This document shows positions 22,195 to 32,904 of a DNA stretch of 64,000 bases, piece by piece; the stretch's first letter is position 1, and each line of letters begins with the position of its first letter. Location of the stretch: positions 82,108,059 through 82,172,058 of the forward strand of contig NC_089598.1 of assembly GCF_019320115.1 (NCBI RefSeq). Direction: 5' to 3'. Position numbers and translations under genes: made by a program. The notes beneath the pieces are model-generated. The model did no database searches. It saw only the letters and a program-made list of their open reading frames with translations, and was not told where the DNA came from. Source of the DNA: Miscanthus floridulus (lineage: Eukaryota; Streptophyta; Magnoliopsida; Poales; Poaceae).

Positions 22195-22662
22195 TGTTAG
22201 TTTGATCTCTACCGATTGGCCCAACGGCCAATCGGACCCCTTGACCACGTCCTGATTGGGGACGCTTAACCGACCACTGGTCGGCGGGCCCCTGTCACAC
22301 AGTGCTATAAGAAAAGAGAGAGGTGGGGGCCAAGGCACGCGAGACGAGATTCGATGCCGCCACTGGACCCTACCGAAGAACCCTAGAATCCCCTCCGATC
22401 GTGGGCAGCGCTGCAAGTGATGGGAAGCGCTGTCGGATGCGCCGCCATCCTCTAGACTACACCGCCATGCACTACGCCGCCGCTGCCGTGGCGATTTCTT
22501 CCCCTCTACCTCCTCTGCCGAACCCGAAGGTATGGGTCTCTACACTGTCTCCCTCTCCCGAGTGTGCCTTCCACTCCTGATTCATGTTTTATATCAATTT
22601 GAATCAAATAGAGATGAATGCACCCACTAATCGACACCTAGATGATCCCTAAGGTTTTAACA
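22195..22662 (+). repeat. Copia 3' LTR (468 bp)
   Basis: Pairs with 2686-3138. It is followed by the TSD copy TGATC at 22663-22667. Confidence 0.95.
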
Positions 22663-22730
22663 TGATCTTCTTGCCACCTTATCTGTGGTGCTGTTGCGTT
22701 CCCTTGTTTGGAAAATTCTGAGCTCGGTTA

Positions 22731-22869
22731 GACCTTGTTTGGATACATGTGTATTCACTTCAATACACATGTGTTAAGAGTGGATTGACATGGAACTTAG
22801 TTTAATTTCACTCCAATCCACTTCAACACATACTGATTGAGATGGATACATGTGCATCCAAACAAGGCC
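22731..22869. mobile_element. Tourist-like (PIF/Harbinger) MITE, 139 bp
   Basis: Terminal inverted repeats GACCTTGTTTGGATACATG and, at the right end, CATCCAAACAAGGCC, flanked by TTA on both sides (22728-22730, 22870-22872). Size, TIR and TTA target site fit Tourist-type MITEs. Confidence 0.88.
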
Positions 22870-22872
22870 TTA

Positions 22873-23956
22873 GGTGGATTACGATTGTTGTAGAAAATTT
22901 GGGGAAATGGTAGTGGGAACTGGAGCCTGTGTGCTTGGATTGCGGCTGCTTTGGACAATTTATCCACTGAATAAGAAAATGGCGCAGAGACTGAAGCCGA
23001 AGTGGAACATTGAAAGGTCCAGCTGCCTAAATCTGCTGTTCACTTGCTCATCCAGGAACTGATCTTGCAGTTCACATAACTTGCACTCCATTTAGCCCTA
23101 CCATGTCGTCTTAAATGTTTCCTCTTATGGGTCTGTTTGAATCCATACTTGTTTGGATCATCAGCTAATAAGTCCGCTAATGTCTTAGCTACCACATACT
23201 GCCTCCGTCCCAACAAGAGTACAACTCTATGTATGAATCTTGACAAGTGCTTATCCAGATTCATACATAGTAGAATTGCACTCTTTTATAGTTAGTTATA
23301 AGTGGATCGAACCAGGGTCTATGAATAACTAGAACTTCCTAAACTGTTCAGAATTCATTTGTCAAAAAGGCTATATATCTTAAGTTGAAGCACACAGATA
23401 CTAGTACATGTTTTCTCTGAACATGCATTTCAGACTTCCTCCAGGAGGAGTCGTTTCGGCCAGTCGTTTTGCTCCGCCAGCTGCCCAGCTCCGATTTATT
23501 CATCATTTTAGCGGTTGCTTCAGGACCAATCTCCAGCGCAGTCTCGTTCCGATGGTGATGTCCACTACCAATTACCAAAGGATCGCGTTTGGATAATGTG
23601 AATGTCTGCCGCAAGGATGTCTTTCACTAAAACAAGCTAGCATGCCTGCAATAGGCGTGTTTTTTTTCTTGAGAATCGACACTTCTTACACATACAATAA
23701 AAAAATCGTTGACTCAATTTGCTTCGACAAGAAGTCTTTCTTGTAGACTACTCGGCAAACTTTTGTTTTTACCATCCCAATGAAGTAAAACGGAGGACAG
23801 ATCCATTTATAGGAAGTCAAATTGTCTAATTCACAGTGGAAAGTAGTAAAACCTATATATCTTCTTAACGTAGTAGTGTTAAAATTTTGGCTCAGAAAAT
23901 GTAATAGTTTAAAATGAACCACAACGTTCACCAAGAGATCTAAAATTTACCATATA
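22873..23956. other. Intergenic; one Stowaway-like fragment
   Basis: No convincing gene. CTGCCTCCGTCCCAACAAGAG at about 23200 resembles a Stowaway MITE left end, and the inverted stretch TATGAATCT/AGATTCATACATA follows, but the right terminus is missing, so it looks truncated. The GC-richer stretch 23430-23600 is unrecognised. Confidence 0.5.
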
Positions 23957-24940
23957 TTTTTTTAAATTGGCAAGAGCTCTGCCATATCATATAAGAAGGG
24001 AGCAAACACAAGTTTTACATTGTTTTAATACATGAATAACCAACACCGGAAACACATTTTAAGGATGAGCCACTTCATTATGGAAAATTATGGAACTTCT
24101 GGCCGCCCACACGCACGCTTCATTAGCCCCAATTCTTCCTTGATTAAACCCAGGACTTGCACAGGTGACCTCGCTTCTTCCTGGAAAGTCCTTCTATTTC
24201 GCTCCTCCCAAATATTCCAAGCCGTGTACACGAGTATCGCCGCCGTTGATCTCTGCTGCATTGAGGATTGCCATTGAAGTGTTTTTTCCCACCATTCATA
24301 CACAGATTGCACATTCAGTGTTGGTAGTCTGATAGAGTCACCAATCCAGTTTTTTACTAGGAACCATACTTCCAAAGCAAAAGGACAGAGGACGCAAAGA
24401 TGAAGGGTTGTTTCAGCCTGCTGATCGCACAGCCTGCAAGTTGGTTGCAGGGCCAATTCTTTTTCAGGAGATTGTCTGCTGTCAAGATCTTTGCTTGTAT
24501 TAGTAGCCAATCAAAAAAATTGTGTTTTCCCTCGGCATGCGCCCTTCAGATGGCTTTGGATTTGAATGGGGAGACGGACCCCTTGAATTGTGCTAGGTAC
24601 ACCGATTTTGCAGATGTGTTCCATCATTTGTCCATTTTCATAGAATTGTGTCATCTTGATTGACCAACTGGACTATAGACACTAGATCCCAAAGCTCCAC
24701 AAATTCGGCCATTTGTTGTACAGATTCTATTCTCCATAATCCTCTGGTCCAATTCATATGCAACAGGTCAACTGTGACTTTTTGATTTTTTTTCTCCATG
24801 CCAGGGGGTATAAGCTGGGCGCAATGTCCATTGGTGCTCGACCGTCAAGCCATGGAGAATGCCAAAAACTCGCTTTGTCTCCTCGTCCCACGGTCACCAT
24901 CGTCGAGGCGTGAAAAAGATCTCTGTCCGTTTTGTCACGA
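23957..24940 (-). mobile_element. 5'-truncated L1-type LINE
   Basis: The minus strand carries the C-terminal part of a plant non-LTR element. It ends in a 3'UTR with GGCAGAGCTCTTGCC followed by a short A run (T run at 23957-23963 on the plus strand), a familiar LINE tail in grasses. Only about 1 kb is present, as expected for target-primed insertion that stopped early. Confidence 0.82.
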
Positions 24941-24954
24941 GATGGCGGAGCCAT
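24088..24954 (-). pseudogene. LINE ORF2 C-terminal region with RT-associated zinc finger
   Basis: The upstream patch (24754-24954) reads DRDLFHASTMVTVGRGDKAS, FWHSPWLDGRAPMDIAPSLY, typical of LINE ORF2 after RT. The downstream patch (24088-24510) reads CRLCDQQAETTLHLCVLCPF (Cys/His pattern of the zf-RVT domain), then FALEVWFLVKNWIG and TAWNIWEERNRRTFQ. The patches are in different frames with decayed sequence between, so it is inactive. Confidence 0.85.
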
Positions 24955-25272
24955 GTTGGGGCCATGGCCCCCCTGCCTCCTAGAATTTTTTGAAGGAGCC
25001 CATATTCAATCGAGCTCAAATCGTCCAACACAACAGGTCAACAGGCAGCAGCATCCAATGCAAGCCACAAGTCTCTGCGAGACCGTTATATTCGGCTGCC
25101 TTCTGTGTCCGCGAGCGGCGAGTCGCCGAGTCAGCGCCTAAGCGAGTGACCGGCGAGCCGGCAGGGCGGCGAGGCCTGGACGGCCGGCCGTCCACCAGCA
25201 GCTAGCGTCAGCTCCGTCCCCCCACATAGCAGTCTTCTACTCTGCATCCGCCCTTCGCTGCTCTACTTACAG

Positions 25273-25548
25273 TAGGGATGAAAACGGTACGGATATTTTC
25301 CGACCGTATTCGAAACCGAATCCGTTTAGAGGGGTTGAGATCTGTCCGTATCCAAGTCCGGATATCCAACATCCGATACCGTATCCGTATCCGAATACTC
25401 AAATCGCATATTTATGATGTCGATATCCAATCATATCCTATCCGACATAGTTGACACTATTCGTATTCGAATCCGAATTCGGACAGAAATATGAAAACAA
25501 ATGTAATGTCGGTGATATCCGTCCGTATCCGATCCGTTTTCATCCCTA
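25273..25548. mobile_element. hAT-type MITE with perfect 8-bp target duplication
   Basis: Ends TAGGGATGAAAACGG and CCGTTTTCATCCCTA are perfect inverted repeats. ACTTACAG is duplicated exactly at 25265-25272 and 25549-25556. Length 276 bp, rich in TATCCG motifs, no ORF. The 8-bp TSD and TAGGG terminus define a hAT derivative. Confidence 0.95.
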
Positions 25549-25608
25549 ACTTACAGGCTAACTTACAGCCATACATGTATGCTTGATTTCTTCAGCTTGA
25601 TCGCTTGG

Positions 25609-25715
25609 TCGTATTTGGCTTATAAGCCATGACTTATCAGCCAAAGAACAATATTTTTCTCTCACACCAAACCAGCCAACAGTACTTCAGTCATGGCTTA
25701 TAAGCCAAACAGGCC
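25609..25715. mobile_element. Short MITE with TTGGCTTATAAGCCA ends
   Basis: Inverted arms TTTGGCTTATAAGCCATGACT and its complement before AACAGGCCC enclose a short AT-rich centre with TTTTTCTCTCACACC. Related copies lie at 28132-28235, 28396-28510 and 58137-58265. No clear TSD was found. Confidence 0.75.
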
Positions 25716-25725
25716 CTTATTGATT

Positions 25726-25783
25726 CTTCTTCCTCCTCCTCCTCCTTCTCCTTCTCATCCTCCTCCTTCTTCTTCTTCCTCTA
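25726..25783. repeat. CTT/CCT microsatellite
   Basis: Impure trinucleotide tract of TTC and TCC units on the plus strand. Confidence 0.9.
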
Positions 25784-26837
25784 GACTAAAATCGATAGGC
25801 TATATATACTATAAGTAGTTGATTGAGTGATAGACCACACAGTCAACTGTATTTTATTTACGGTGGCCTTATTATAAGTAGTAACTAGTAAGATTAATTT
25901 CTCTACTACTTATGTACTTGTGGGTTTAATTGGCAAATTGCCCCCCTCCTCCCATGTTTTGGTTCTGGCTCCGCCGCGGGTCACAAGGTGGAGCAGATTC
26001 CATGGAGGGCCTTTTAGGATCTACCCACTCATACCAAAGTCATCTCAATCTTAAAGCTAGTCCACCAAGTAATTTAAAATTTACCATATTAATCAGGGAA
26101 AAAGAGAAAAGAACCTACACCTAGAAATTTTACCATGTTATATATGAAGAATAACATCCTACACGGCTACACCATGTAGATTTAACGATGAGCTAATAGC
26201 TCAGATTAAATCAAATAGTCTTATTATTACACAAATCTATAAGAGCTATCCAAGGAAGACACCAATGTGTTTCCATACCTATAAAAGTAACGAAATTCCT
26301 AAGGTGCTCTTTCTCTCACGGACTCACCGTGCTCACCATCTCATCATGTTCTCTCATCATATAGCCCTAAGCGCGACAAGTTGCTCTGTCCTATTGTTCT
26401 AGTCAGAGTTTTGACATCACCATCAATGTCGACAAAAGGCAAACATCCAAACTAGACGTATTGAATCTAAACACCATGGCTCAAATCTTATGGTTTTCAT
26501 GGCGGTGACCTAGTTAAGGAAAAGGTTCCGGTGAGAGGTATTATGCTATAATCATGAAAAACATATTAGTTCTTGATATCTCACATGCAATTGGTACATC
26601 CATTCCCCCAATGTGCATGAGTGGCAAGCTCACGAGTAACATAGTGGACATTATTCAGCTTTCCTTTTACAAGAAGTCATAGGTCAAACTAAATGTGGTC
26701 ACAAACTCACAACATGGCAACCAGCAGTGTGGTAGAATGACACAGGCAGAAGATCAGCAGCTCACTAGCATTGGTAACAGTTCCATGGTTTGTTGGAAGG
26801 CTCGAGGCGCCAATGGATGTTGAGCATGGTTGCTTAA
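25784..26837. other. Unassigned AT-rich intergenic sequence
   Basis: No ORF of note, and no repeat end or RNA gene that I can identify. Confidence 0.4.
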
Positions 26838-27523
26838 GGGCATCAGCAGTGTATAGGATTGGCCCTGGTTCTATCCGTTGATTTGATGGCACTTGTTAAA
26901 AATGTGGCAATGTATCGAACCAACACCGGACCTATAAGTGGAGCCCACGACATTAAAAAAACACAACCCAACTAGCCGGCCCACTTCTCCTCCACCACAC
27001 CGACCTCGCCTCTGCTCCTTCGAGCCTAGCCGTGGCACCTCCTCCATGTCCGACACCCACCGCCCCCACTCTTCCTGCCACTGCGAGGATCTAGCGGACG
27101 AGGAGGGCGAGGATCTCGCGGCCGGTGTCGCTCCTCCACACCGCTGCCGCTCTTCCACCACACCACACTGCGCGCCCATCTCCTACCCCTGCGAGGTCAT
27201 CGGCGTGCGGATCCGACGAATGAGAAGGAGCTCGGGGCGGATGGGGCCGCCGCCGTTCCTCCATGCCCCCCTCCCGCACCGTCGTCGCTCCACACGGCGA
27301 GGAGCTCGCACCTGGCGAGCTTGTTGACATCTTGACCTCCTACGCACACTGGTAGCAAGGGCGACGTCCTGTACTCCTGTGGGCGTGGCCGGAACGGCAG
27401 GAGAGAGAATGGTGGATGGGAGCTGGTTCGATCGATGGGAGCAGGTTCTTCACCGAACCAGCGACACAATGTATCGACCCTAAAAGATAGGACCGGTATC
27501 GAACGGCACACTGCGGACGCTCC
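26838..27523. mobile_element. Possible Mutator-like element with GC-rich cargo
   Basis: Ends GGGCATCAGCAGTGT at 26838 and, inverted, GGAGCGTCCGCAGTGT ending at 27523 are imperfect TIRs that extend through CTGGTTCTATC and CCGGTCCTATC. The GC-rich middle (about 26950-27330) looks like a captured exon and reads open on both strands, but I recognise no protein. I could not find matching 9-bp flanks. Confidence 0.4.
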
Positions 27524-28131
27524 AAGATACCAACGGCTACAACAAACATGAGCACCATTGTGATGAATGTGGAGATTTTTTAAGGCAAAAATGGCAAGTA
27601 TTGATCTAGAAGAGAAAGTACGAGATAATCCAAAATTTAAATTTATGAGGGCCATTAAACTAAATAACTTGTGAGAAACTTGAACCGTGGTTTTATCGAG
27701 GAATGCAGCTCACCAAGAGGGAAGTCTTAGCAAAAATTACATAATCATGCGATAGGAGGAAAAATAAAGAGGAGAGAAAAAACAACAATATCAAGAAATC
27801 GGTCAATGATAGTGTTGGGTTGTTGACGGTCCTTAGCCTAACAGATTAACTTGCAAGCGTAATGACACCGATGTAGCTTTCCTTTCACAGTATTCCAAGT
27901 GAGAATCCATAGGTAATGAGAACTGTCTAACATGAAACTAATTCTTATGTGCGAGAACGGGAAAATGGGTAGAAATAGAATAGAATAGAATAAAGAGGGT
28001 TATGGTTCACCTAAAACTTTATTAAGCTTAGCAAGAGCGTAATTGTAGCTTCACTTGCTTCAGAGTGGCACAAGCTCCCTAGACATAGGCAGGGATGAGA
28101 ACGGGGCTACCAGAGGCAACTATGAGCTCTC
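27524..28131. other. Unassigned intergenic sequence with a GAATA microsatellite
   Basis: No gene. A short run of GAATA units lies near 27974-27999. Confidence 0.4.
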
Positions 28132-28235
28132 ACCATATTCGTTTGATCGTATCAGTTATGATACAATGTTTTTATCTCATAACAAAACAGCATCAGCCGG
28201 CTTATAAGCCACAGAAACAATCAAGCGAACATGGT
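28132..28235. mobile_element. Short MITE, ACCATATTCGTTTGAT ends
   Basis: The termini ACCATATTCGTTTGAT and ATCAAGCGAACATGGT are inverted repeats with two mismatches. The interior has TTTTTATCTCATAACAAAACAGC, as in the other members of this group. Confidence 0.72.
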
Positions 28236-28395
28236 GTCTAATGATACTACTCGAATATGACAAAACTGAAAGGACGGATAGGAATCAAGTCAAGTCCCAT
28301 TGCTACATTGAGACGTATCACAAGCGATTCGTAAAACTCATCACAAACGCTTTCGGTCATGGCAGTAAGCTGTCGTTGGTGATAACACTCTTCAG

Positions 28396-28510
28396 CCTGT
28401 TCGCTTGAACTTATCAGTCGGCTTATCAGCTAGAATCTACAGTATTTTTCTCTCACAACAAAACAGCTTCAGCCGGTTTATCAGTCGGCTTTAATACCAG
28501 CCGAACAAGC
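28396..28510. mobile_element. Short MITE inside the CACTA fragment
   Basis: CCTGTTCGCTTGAACTTATC at the left and GCCGAACAAG at the right are inverted. The interior has TATTTTTCTCTCACAACAAAACAGC. It splits the CACTA subterminal motifs. Confidence 0.72.
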
Positions 28511-28794
28511 CATCACAAGCGGTTTGCAACCGGCGGTGATACTAGCTTATCACAGTCAATTCGTATTACCAGTCGGCGATGATTTGAATTTTCAAAACCA
28601 CACCAGCTCCAGCTTCTTCTAGCTCCACGTTATTTTTCATGGTACGCGGTGGTGCTGAGATTTGAACCTGAGACCTTTGTTCTTAGCTCCTCAAATCATT
28701 CTCCTCTAACCACTCAATCTCTAAGTCACTTGTGTCTATATAGCATATCAATTCCCCTAGTATTTACTTTTTAGGATTTAAAATGAATATTTAG

Positions 28795-29330
28795 GGTCCT
28801 AAATGGCTTCATATGAAAAAATCATAACTACAAATTTGTTGTTCTAATCGATATCTACAACTTTGATTTTGGTTGTTTTGCCATACAAGGTCGTTTGACA
28901 AAAACATTAAAACTTTAGCCAGACTTTTGGGACCTCAAATGATTTCAAATGAGAAACTCATCAACTACAAAGTTGTTGTTCTCATCGAGATCTACAACTT
29001 TGGTTTTGGTCAATTTTCCAATCGAGGTCGTTTGAAAAAAAATATTTTTTTTAATTTTAAAACTTCAGATACAAATTTGAGACTATAAATGATTTCTAAT
29101 AAAATAGTTGTCAACTACAAAGTTGTATATCTCATCGAGATCTATAACTTTTTTGGTCATTTTTCATATCTAGGGTCGTTTGTACAATTCAAAAAAATTT
29201 GAATTTCAAAATTTGAGCGCTGCAAACAGAATTCTGGGACCGTAAATGGTTTCAAATGAAAAAGTCATCAACTACAAAGTTGTCGATTGCGACGAGATCT
29301 ACAACTTTAGTATAAAGTTTGTTTTTATCT
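28795..29330. repeat. Four degenerate tandem units of about 140-165 bp
   Basis: Each unit holds AAATGATTTCAAATGA, CATCAACTACAAAGTTGT, CATCGAGATCTACAACTTT and GGTCGTTTG in that order, starting near 28795, 28930, 29075 and 29230. CAACTACAAAGTTGT is itself nearly palindromic. Confidence 0.8.
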
Positions 29331-29396
29331 GACTTTATTTCAAAAAGTTATAAATTTATTTATACTGCAGCATGGTTATCACCGCTTGTCGGGGAC

Positions 29397-30654
29397 CTAA
29401 TACTGGGGTACCCAATTAGATAGAGCTAATACCCATCAAGCGCTGATGCTCACAATCAGACAAGAACGCAGCTACACTTCTTGCCCGGAGGACCGAAGAT
29501 TAGCTCCGCCTTGCCCGACGTCGGAGGGCAGGCTCCGCCTCGCCCGACGGCTGAGAGTAGGCTCCGTCTCGCACGACGGCTGAGGGCTGGCTCCGCCTCG
29601 CTCGACGGCTGAGGACAGGCTCCGCCTCGCCCGACGGCTGAGGGCCTCGCCCGATGTCCTGGGGTAGGCTGCGCCTCGCCCGACGACTGAGGGCTGGCTC
29701 TGCCTCGCCCGACGTCTCGGGGCAGGCTACGCCTCGCCCAACGACTAAGGGCTGGCTCCGCCTTGCCCGACATCTACACCATGCCCTCTCATGATGACGA
29801 GCACAGGGTAAGACAAGACACTCAGGTCAACAACAGTACCAAGGACTATGCCCTGCGCACCTACGAGAAGGTACCATCAGGATACGACGGGACGGGCGCT
29901 TTAAGCCCCCCCCCCCAGGCATGGTAGAGCCCGAATAGTGTTGTAGGCGTCGACTTTTGTCCTACAGTGTTGTAGACGCCGCCATCAGCCCTCGGGCGTG
30001 GATCCTGACACAAGCATACAACAACCACTACAATCCAAGAAAGAGCTCACATCATCTACAGTGATGGGCGTATGGTCATTTCTCCGTCTACTCCCCGCAG
30101 AGTCATGGCTCGACGCCCTGACACACCGCACCGTCCGCCGGGGGAGGATGAGACGTGACCACTCGCTGAAACGAAGCCAGAGCCCAGCCCTATCAGGATC
30201 GGTGAAACATGCTATCCCTAGCGTGGTCTGCCATGTCAGCAGGGCAGGCTCAAGGGAAAAGGAAGACCTGATACCTTCGAAGGACCTTCTCTACCTTTGG
30301 TTTTTCCTCTTTCTCCCATCTGTAACCCCTGCTCCCCCCTTGGTCAATAAAAGGGAGGGCAGGACACCCCACTAAGGGGAGGGATCAATTCGACACACAA
30401 CACATAGCCGAGCAGCAACCGAGCTCTTGGCATCCTTTTGACCTTTCCATTAGAGACTTGGGACCTATCCCTCTCTTGACCGTTTGTACCCCATACTACG
30501 AACCTTTTCTGGTACTAATAACATGAGAAACAGTAAACTAGACATAGGGACGTTCTGCCCGAACCAGTATAAACTTTGTCCTTTAGTACACCATCCGAGC
30601 CTAACGCGCAACAAATATAAATTTACTAGTTGGTGTTTGTTCGAAACACCGACA
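29397..30654 (+). repeat. Gypsy copy 3, 5' LTR (1258 bp)
   Basis: TG...CA ends and a PBS directly after. An AATAAAAGG box at 30346-30354 may be its TATA element. It carries an internal tandem block at 29490-29775. Confidence 0.83.
29490..29775 (+). repeat. Tandem repeats of about 35 bp within the LTR
   Basis: About eight units of CTCCGCCTCGCCCGACG plus GCTGAGGGCAGG, with units abutting and differing by a few bases. They give GC-rich open frames on the minus strand, which are not genes. Confidence 0.85.
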
Positions 30655-30675
30655 GTTGGCGCGCTGAGTAGGGGC

Positions 30676-32804
30676 CTTTGCATGTTCCAAATTAGGCCTC
30701 GGATGGCTAGCCACGCAATCAGCTGGGTCCTGGGTGCACATGTGTGTTTTGGTGACCTAGACTTCATCGTCACGGTGGGAGGAGAGTTGGCGTTGGCCCA
30801 CGCCGCCATCCAATCTCTCCCCTCCATCGGCTTCAACTACGGGAGGCTTGAGCACCGGCCCGATGTCTCCCTTGGACCCTAGCTGTCCAGGGAGGACCCA
30901 CGCCGCCTCACCCTCTCTTTGGAACACTCCACACCAAGCGCCCCAACGACGCTTCCGTTCGGTCTCCACAACGTCGCGACGACCGTTAGCCACCTTGTGG
31001 CACAACGCATGATCCTGTCCCTCACGAACAACAAGTTCGTAGGGATGATCAAAAGCGTCACGGAATCCCTCCACGGCCTCCTCATGGAGGGGCCAGGGTC
31101 AAACTCTGGCTCTGACTCCAGCAAGGGGAGCCATCACCCCTCCCAGGAATGTTTCATGGCGGGTACCCCCGAGGGACACGTCGAAAGCGTCTCCGTGGAG
31201 GAGGCTACCCCGGTAGTCAACCTCGATGGTGAAACCGAAGGGGAGATAGTGGCCCCACCTCACGTAGGGGTGGAGCAGTTGAGAGCCCAAAAGCGGGAGA
31301 TCGATGAAGCCGAACAACAGCTTATACGGGAATACGCAGAGGTTGATCGGGAGATCGAACGCCATGGAGACGGTGGGCGTGCACGCTCCGTAGCCCGTGA
31401 CATAAACCGAAGGATCATCGCTGATGATGAAACCCTTCCTCACTTCGCTCGGGCAAGCCAGAACATCGACGCCACAACGGCCTTTCTACATGGCCTTCTA
31501 GAGGCCGCAACGCCCGAGGATCGTTGGTCCCACCGTGAAATTCGCACGCTACTAGAGCGTGCGGCGACGCAGCAAGCAGAGAGCTTGTTGTGTCGACGAC
31601 GCGAGCTTGACACTAGCCAGCGTATGCCCTCGGTGCACCCCGCTAGGGACGTATCAGTCCACCAAGCACCATAAGGCAACAAGCAGCACGCTGTGATCCC
31701 AATACATCAACATCTCGGCCGCAACTACGACGCATGCAGGACCCTCGACGCCCGCAGACGCACCTACAGCGACCCAAGAGAAGGAGCCTACCACAGCTAT
31801 CATCCTTGTCGTGGCAGACACTATGACAGCAGCGAGGACCAAAGCCCGAGCCCTGGCCTACCAGGCCCTCAGGCCTTCAGCCGGCACATCCTCAACGCTG
31901 CTTTCCCGCCAAGGTACCGACCACCTACCAATATCCCTAAGTACTCTGGGGAGACAAACCCCAGACTTTGGCTCGAAGACTATCGGCTTGCCTATCAAGC
32001 CGGTGGTGTGGATAATGATGACTTCATTATCCGCAACCTTCCACTATTCTTGGCCAATTCGGCATGAGCATGGTTGGAACACCTGCCGTCCAACATAATC
32101 TAGAGTTGGGCGGATCTGAAGATCTTTGTGGGAAACTTCCAGAGCACGTACAAGCGCCCTGGGAACCCATGGGACTTCAAGAACTATCATCAGAAGGCCG
32201 ATGAGACCCTACCTAGGTACATCTGGTGCTTCTCCCGACAGTGCAATGAGGTCCCTAACATCGCCAATGCCGATGTGATAGCAGCCTTCTAGCCCAGGAT
32301 GACCTGTGAGTCCTTGGTTCATAAGCTAGGATACAAGGGCCCGCGAACCACCAAGAAACTCCTGGACATCGCCACTAGCCATGCCTCAAGAGAAGAGGTG
32401 GTCGGAGCGATCTTCGATCGCCTCGTGGGCAAGGCAAGGCAGGACGAGGGTGCCGGTGAAGGCACCTCCAATCGTTCCACCAAAAGGAAGAATAAGAAGC
32501 AACGGCACGAGGACTCGCTCGTGGCCGCTGCTGACCGCAAGGGTGGTCGGAAGCCTACGGAGGGCACTCCGAACCACTTTGAAAATTTACTCGAGGGGTT
32601 GTGCCCGAACCACACCTTTCCTGTTAAGCATCTGCTCAAGGACTATGGCCTCATGAGGCAGTTCTTGTCCGGAGGCTCCAACAAAGGAGAGCAGGGGAAA
32701 GACTCTGCCCCCAATGTGGACGACGCTGAGGAGAAGGACGATGGCTTTCCAACACTGGACGGCTGCCTTATGATCTTCGGAGGATCAGTGGCCTACTGCT
32801 CCAA
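30676..32804 (+). pseudogene. Gypsy copy 3 gag remnant
   Basis: A single frame runs almost unbroken from about 30676 to the gap, interrupted by stops at about 30882, 31674, 32067, 32103 and 32292. The middle is coiled-coil-like (EIDEAEQQLIREYAEVDREI). The Gag core reads NPRLWLEDYRLAYQAGGVDN, DFIIRNLPLF, then ESLVHKLGYKGPRTTKKLLD and a basic stretch. The keeping of frame with only point stops suggests a recent insertion, or decay by C-to-T change. Confidence 0.88.
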
Positions 32805-32904
32805 NNNNNNNNNNNNNNNNNNNNNNNNNNNNNNNNNNNNNNNNNNNNNNNNNNNNNNNNNNNNNNNNNNNNNNNNNNNNNNNNNNNNNNNNNNNNNNNN
32901 NNNN
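32805..32904. other. Assembly gap of 100 N
   Basis: Exactly 100 N, a conventional placeholder; the true size is unknown. The gag reading on its left does not continue on its right. Confidence 0.99.

Larger units (their letters stand above)
2686..22662 (+). mobile_element. Ty1/Copia LTR retrotransposon, interrupted by a nested gypsy element
   Basis: Bounded by LTRs at 2686-3138 and 22195-22662 that begin TGTTAGTTTGATCTCT and end TTTTAACA, and flanked by the identical 5-bp duplication TGATC at 2681-2685 and 22663-22667. A PBS like the 3' end of initiator Met tRNA follows the left LTR and a polypurine tract precedes the right LTR, fixing the plus orientation. Without the 15.1-kb nested insertion the element is about 4.9 kb. 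The pol remnants match Copia RT and RNase H but carry many stops. Before RT there is a long non-coding leader, and gag, protease and integrase are not recognisable, so the element is dead or was non-autonomous. Confidence 0.94.
28250..29396. mobile_element. CACTA-type transposon fragment
   Basis: Subterminal motifs such as ATCACAAGCG and CGGCGGTGAT lie at 28310-28560, followed by tandem units with CAACTACAAAGTTGT. These are familiar from grass CACTA elements. No transposase is present, no terminal CACTA end was found, and a gypsy LTR begins at 29397. Confidence 0.55.
29397..32804 (+). mobile_element. Ty3/gypsy element (Tat-like), truncated by the assembly gap
   Basis: The 5' LTR is at 29397-30654 (TGTCGGGGACC...CACCGACA), with PBS TTGGCGCGCTGAGTAGGGG at 30656-30674 and a gag remnant reaching the N run at 32805. 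After the gap no pol or 3' LTR is seen, so the rest is either in the unresolved gap or deleted. It is related to, but distinct from, the two minus-strand gypsy copies. Confidence 0.85.

Noticed and set aside
26838..27523. Confident Pack-MULE call
   Set aside because: TIRs are imperfect and the 9-base flanks do not match (GTTGCTTAA against AAGATACCA), so it was kept only as a weak candidate.
28651..28725. Possible tRNA or tRNA-derived SINE on the minus strand (GGTTCAAATCT B box, AGTGGTTAGAGGA A-box-like)
   Set aside because: The stem next to the TTCAAAT loop does not pair and no acceptor stem closes the fold. The phrase is common in grass CACTA-type repeats.
29490..29775. Second CRISPR-like or coding repeat region (open minus-strand frame)
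   Set aside because: Tandem GC-rich repeats inside an LTR; the open frame follows from the repeat unit lacking stops.
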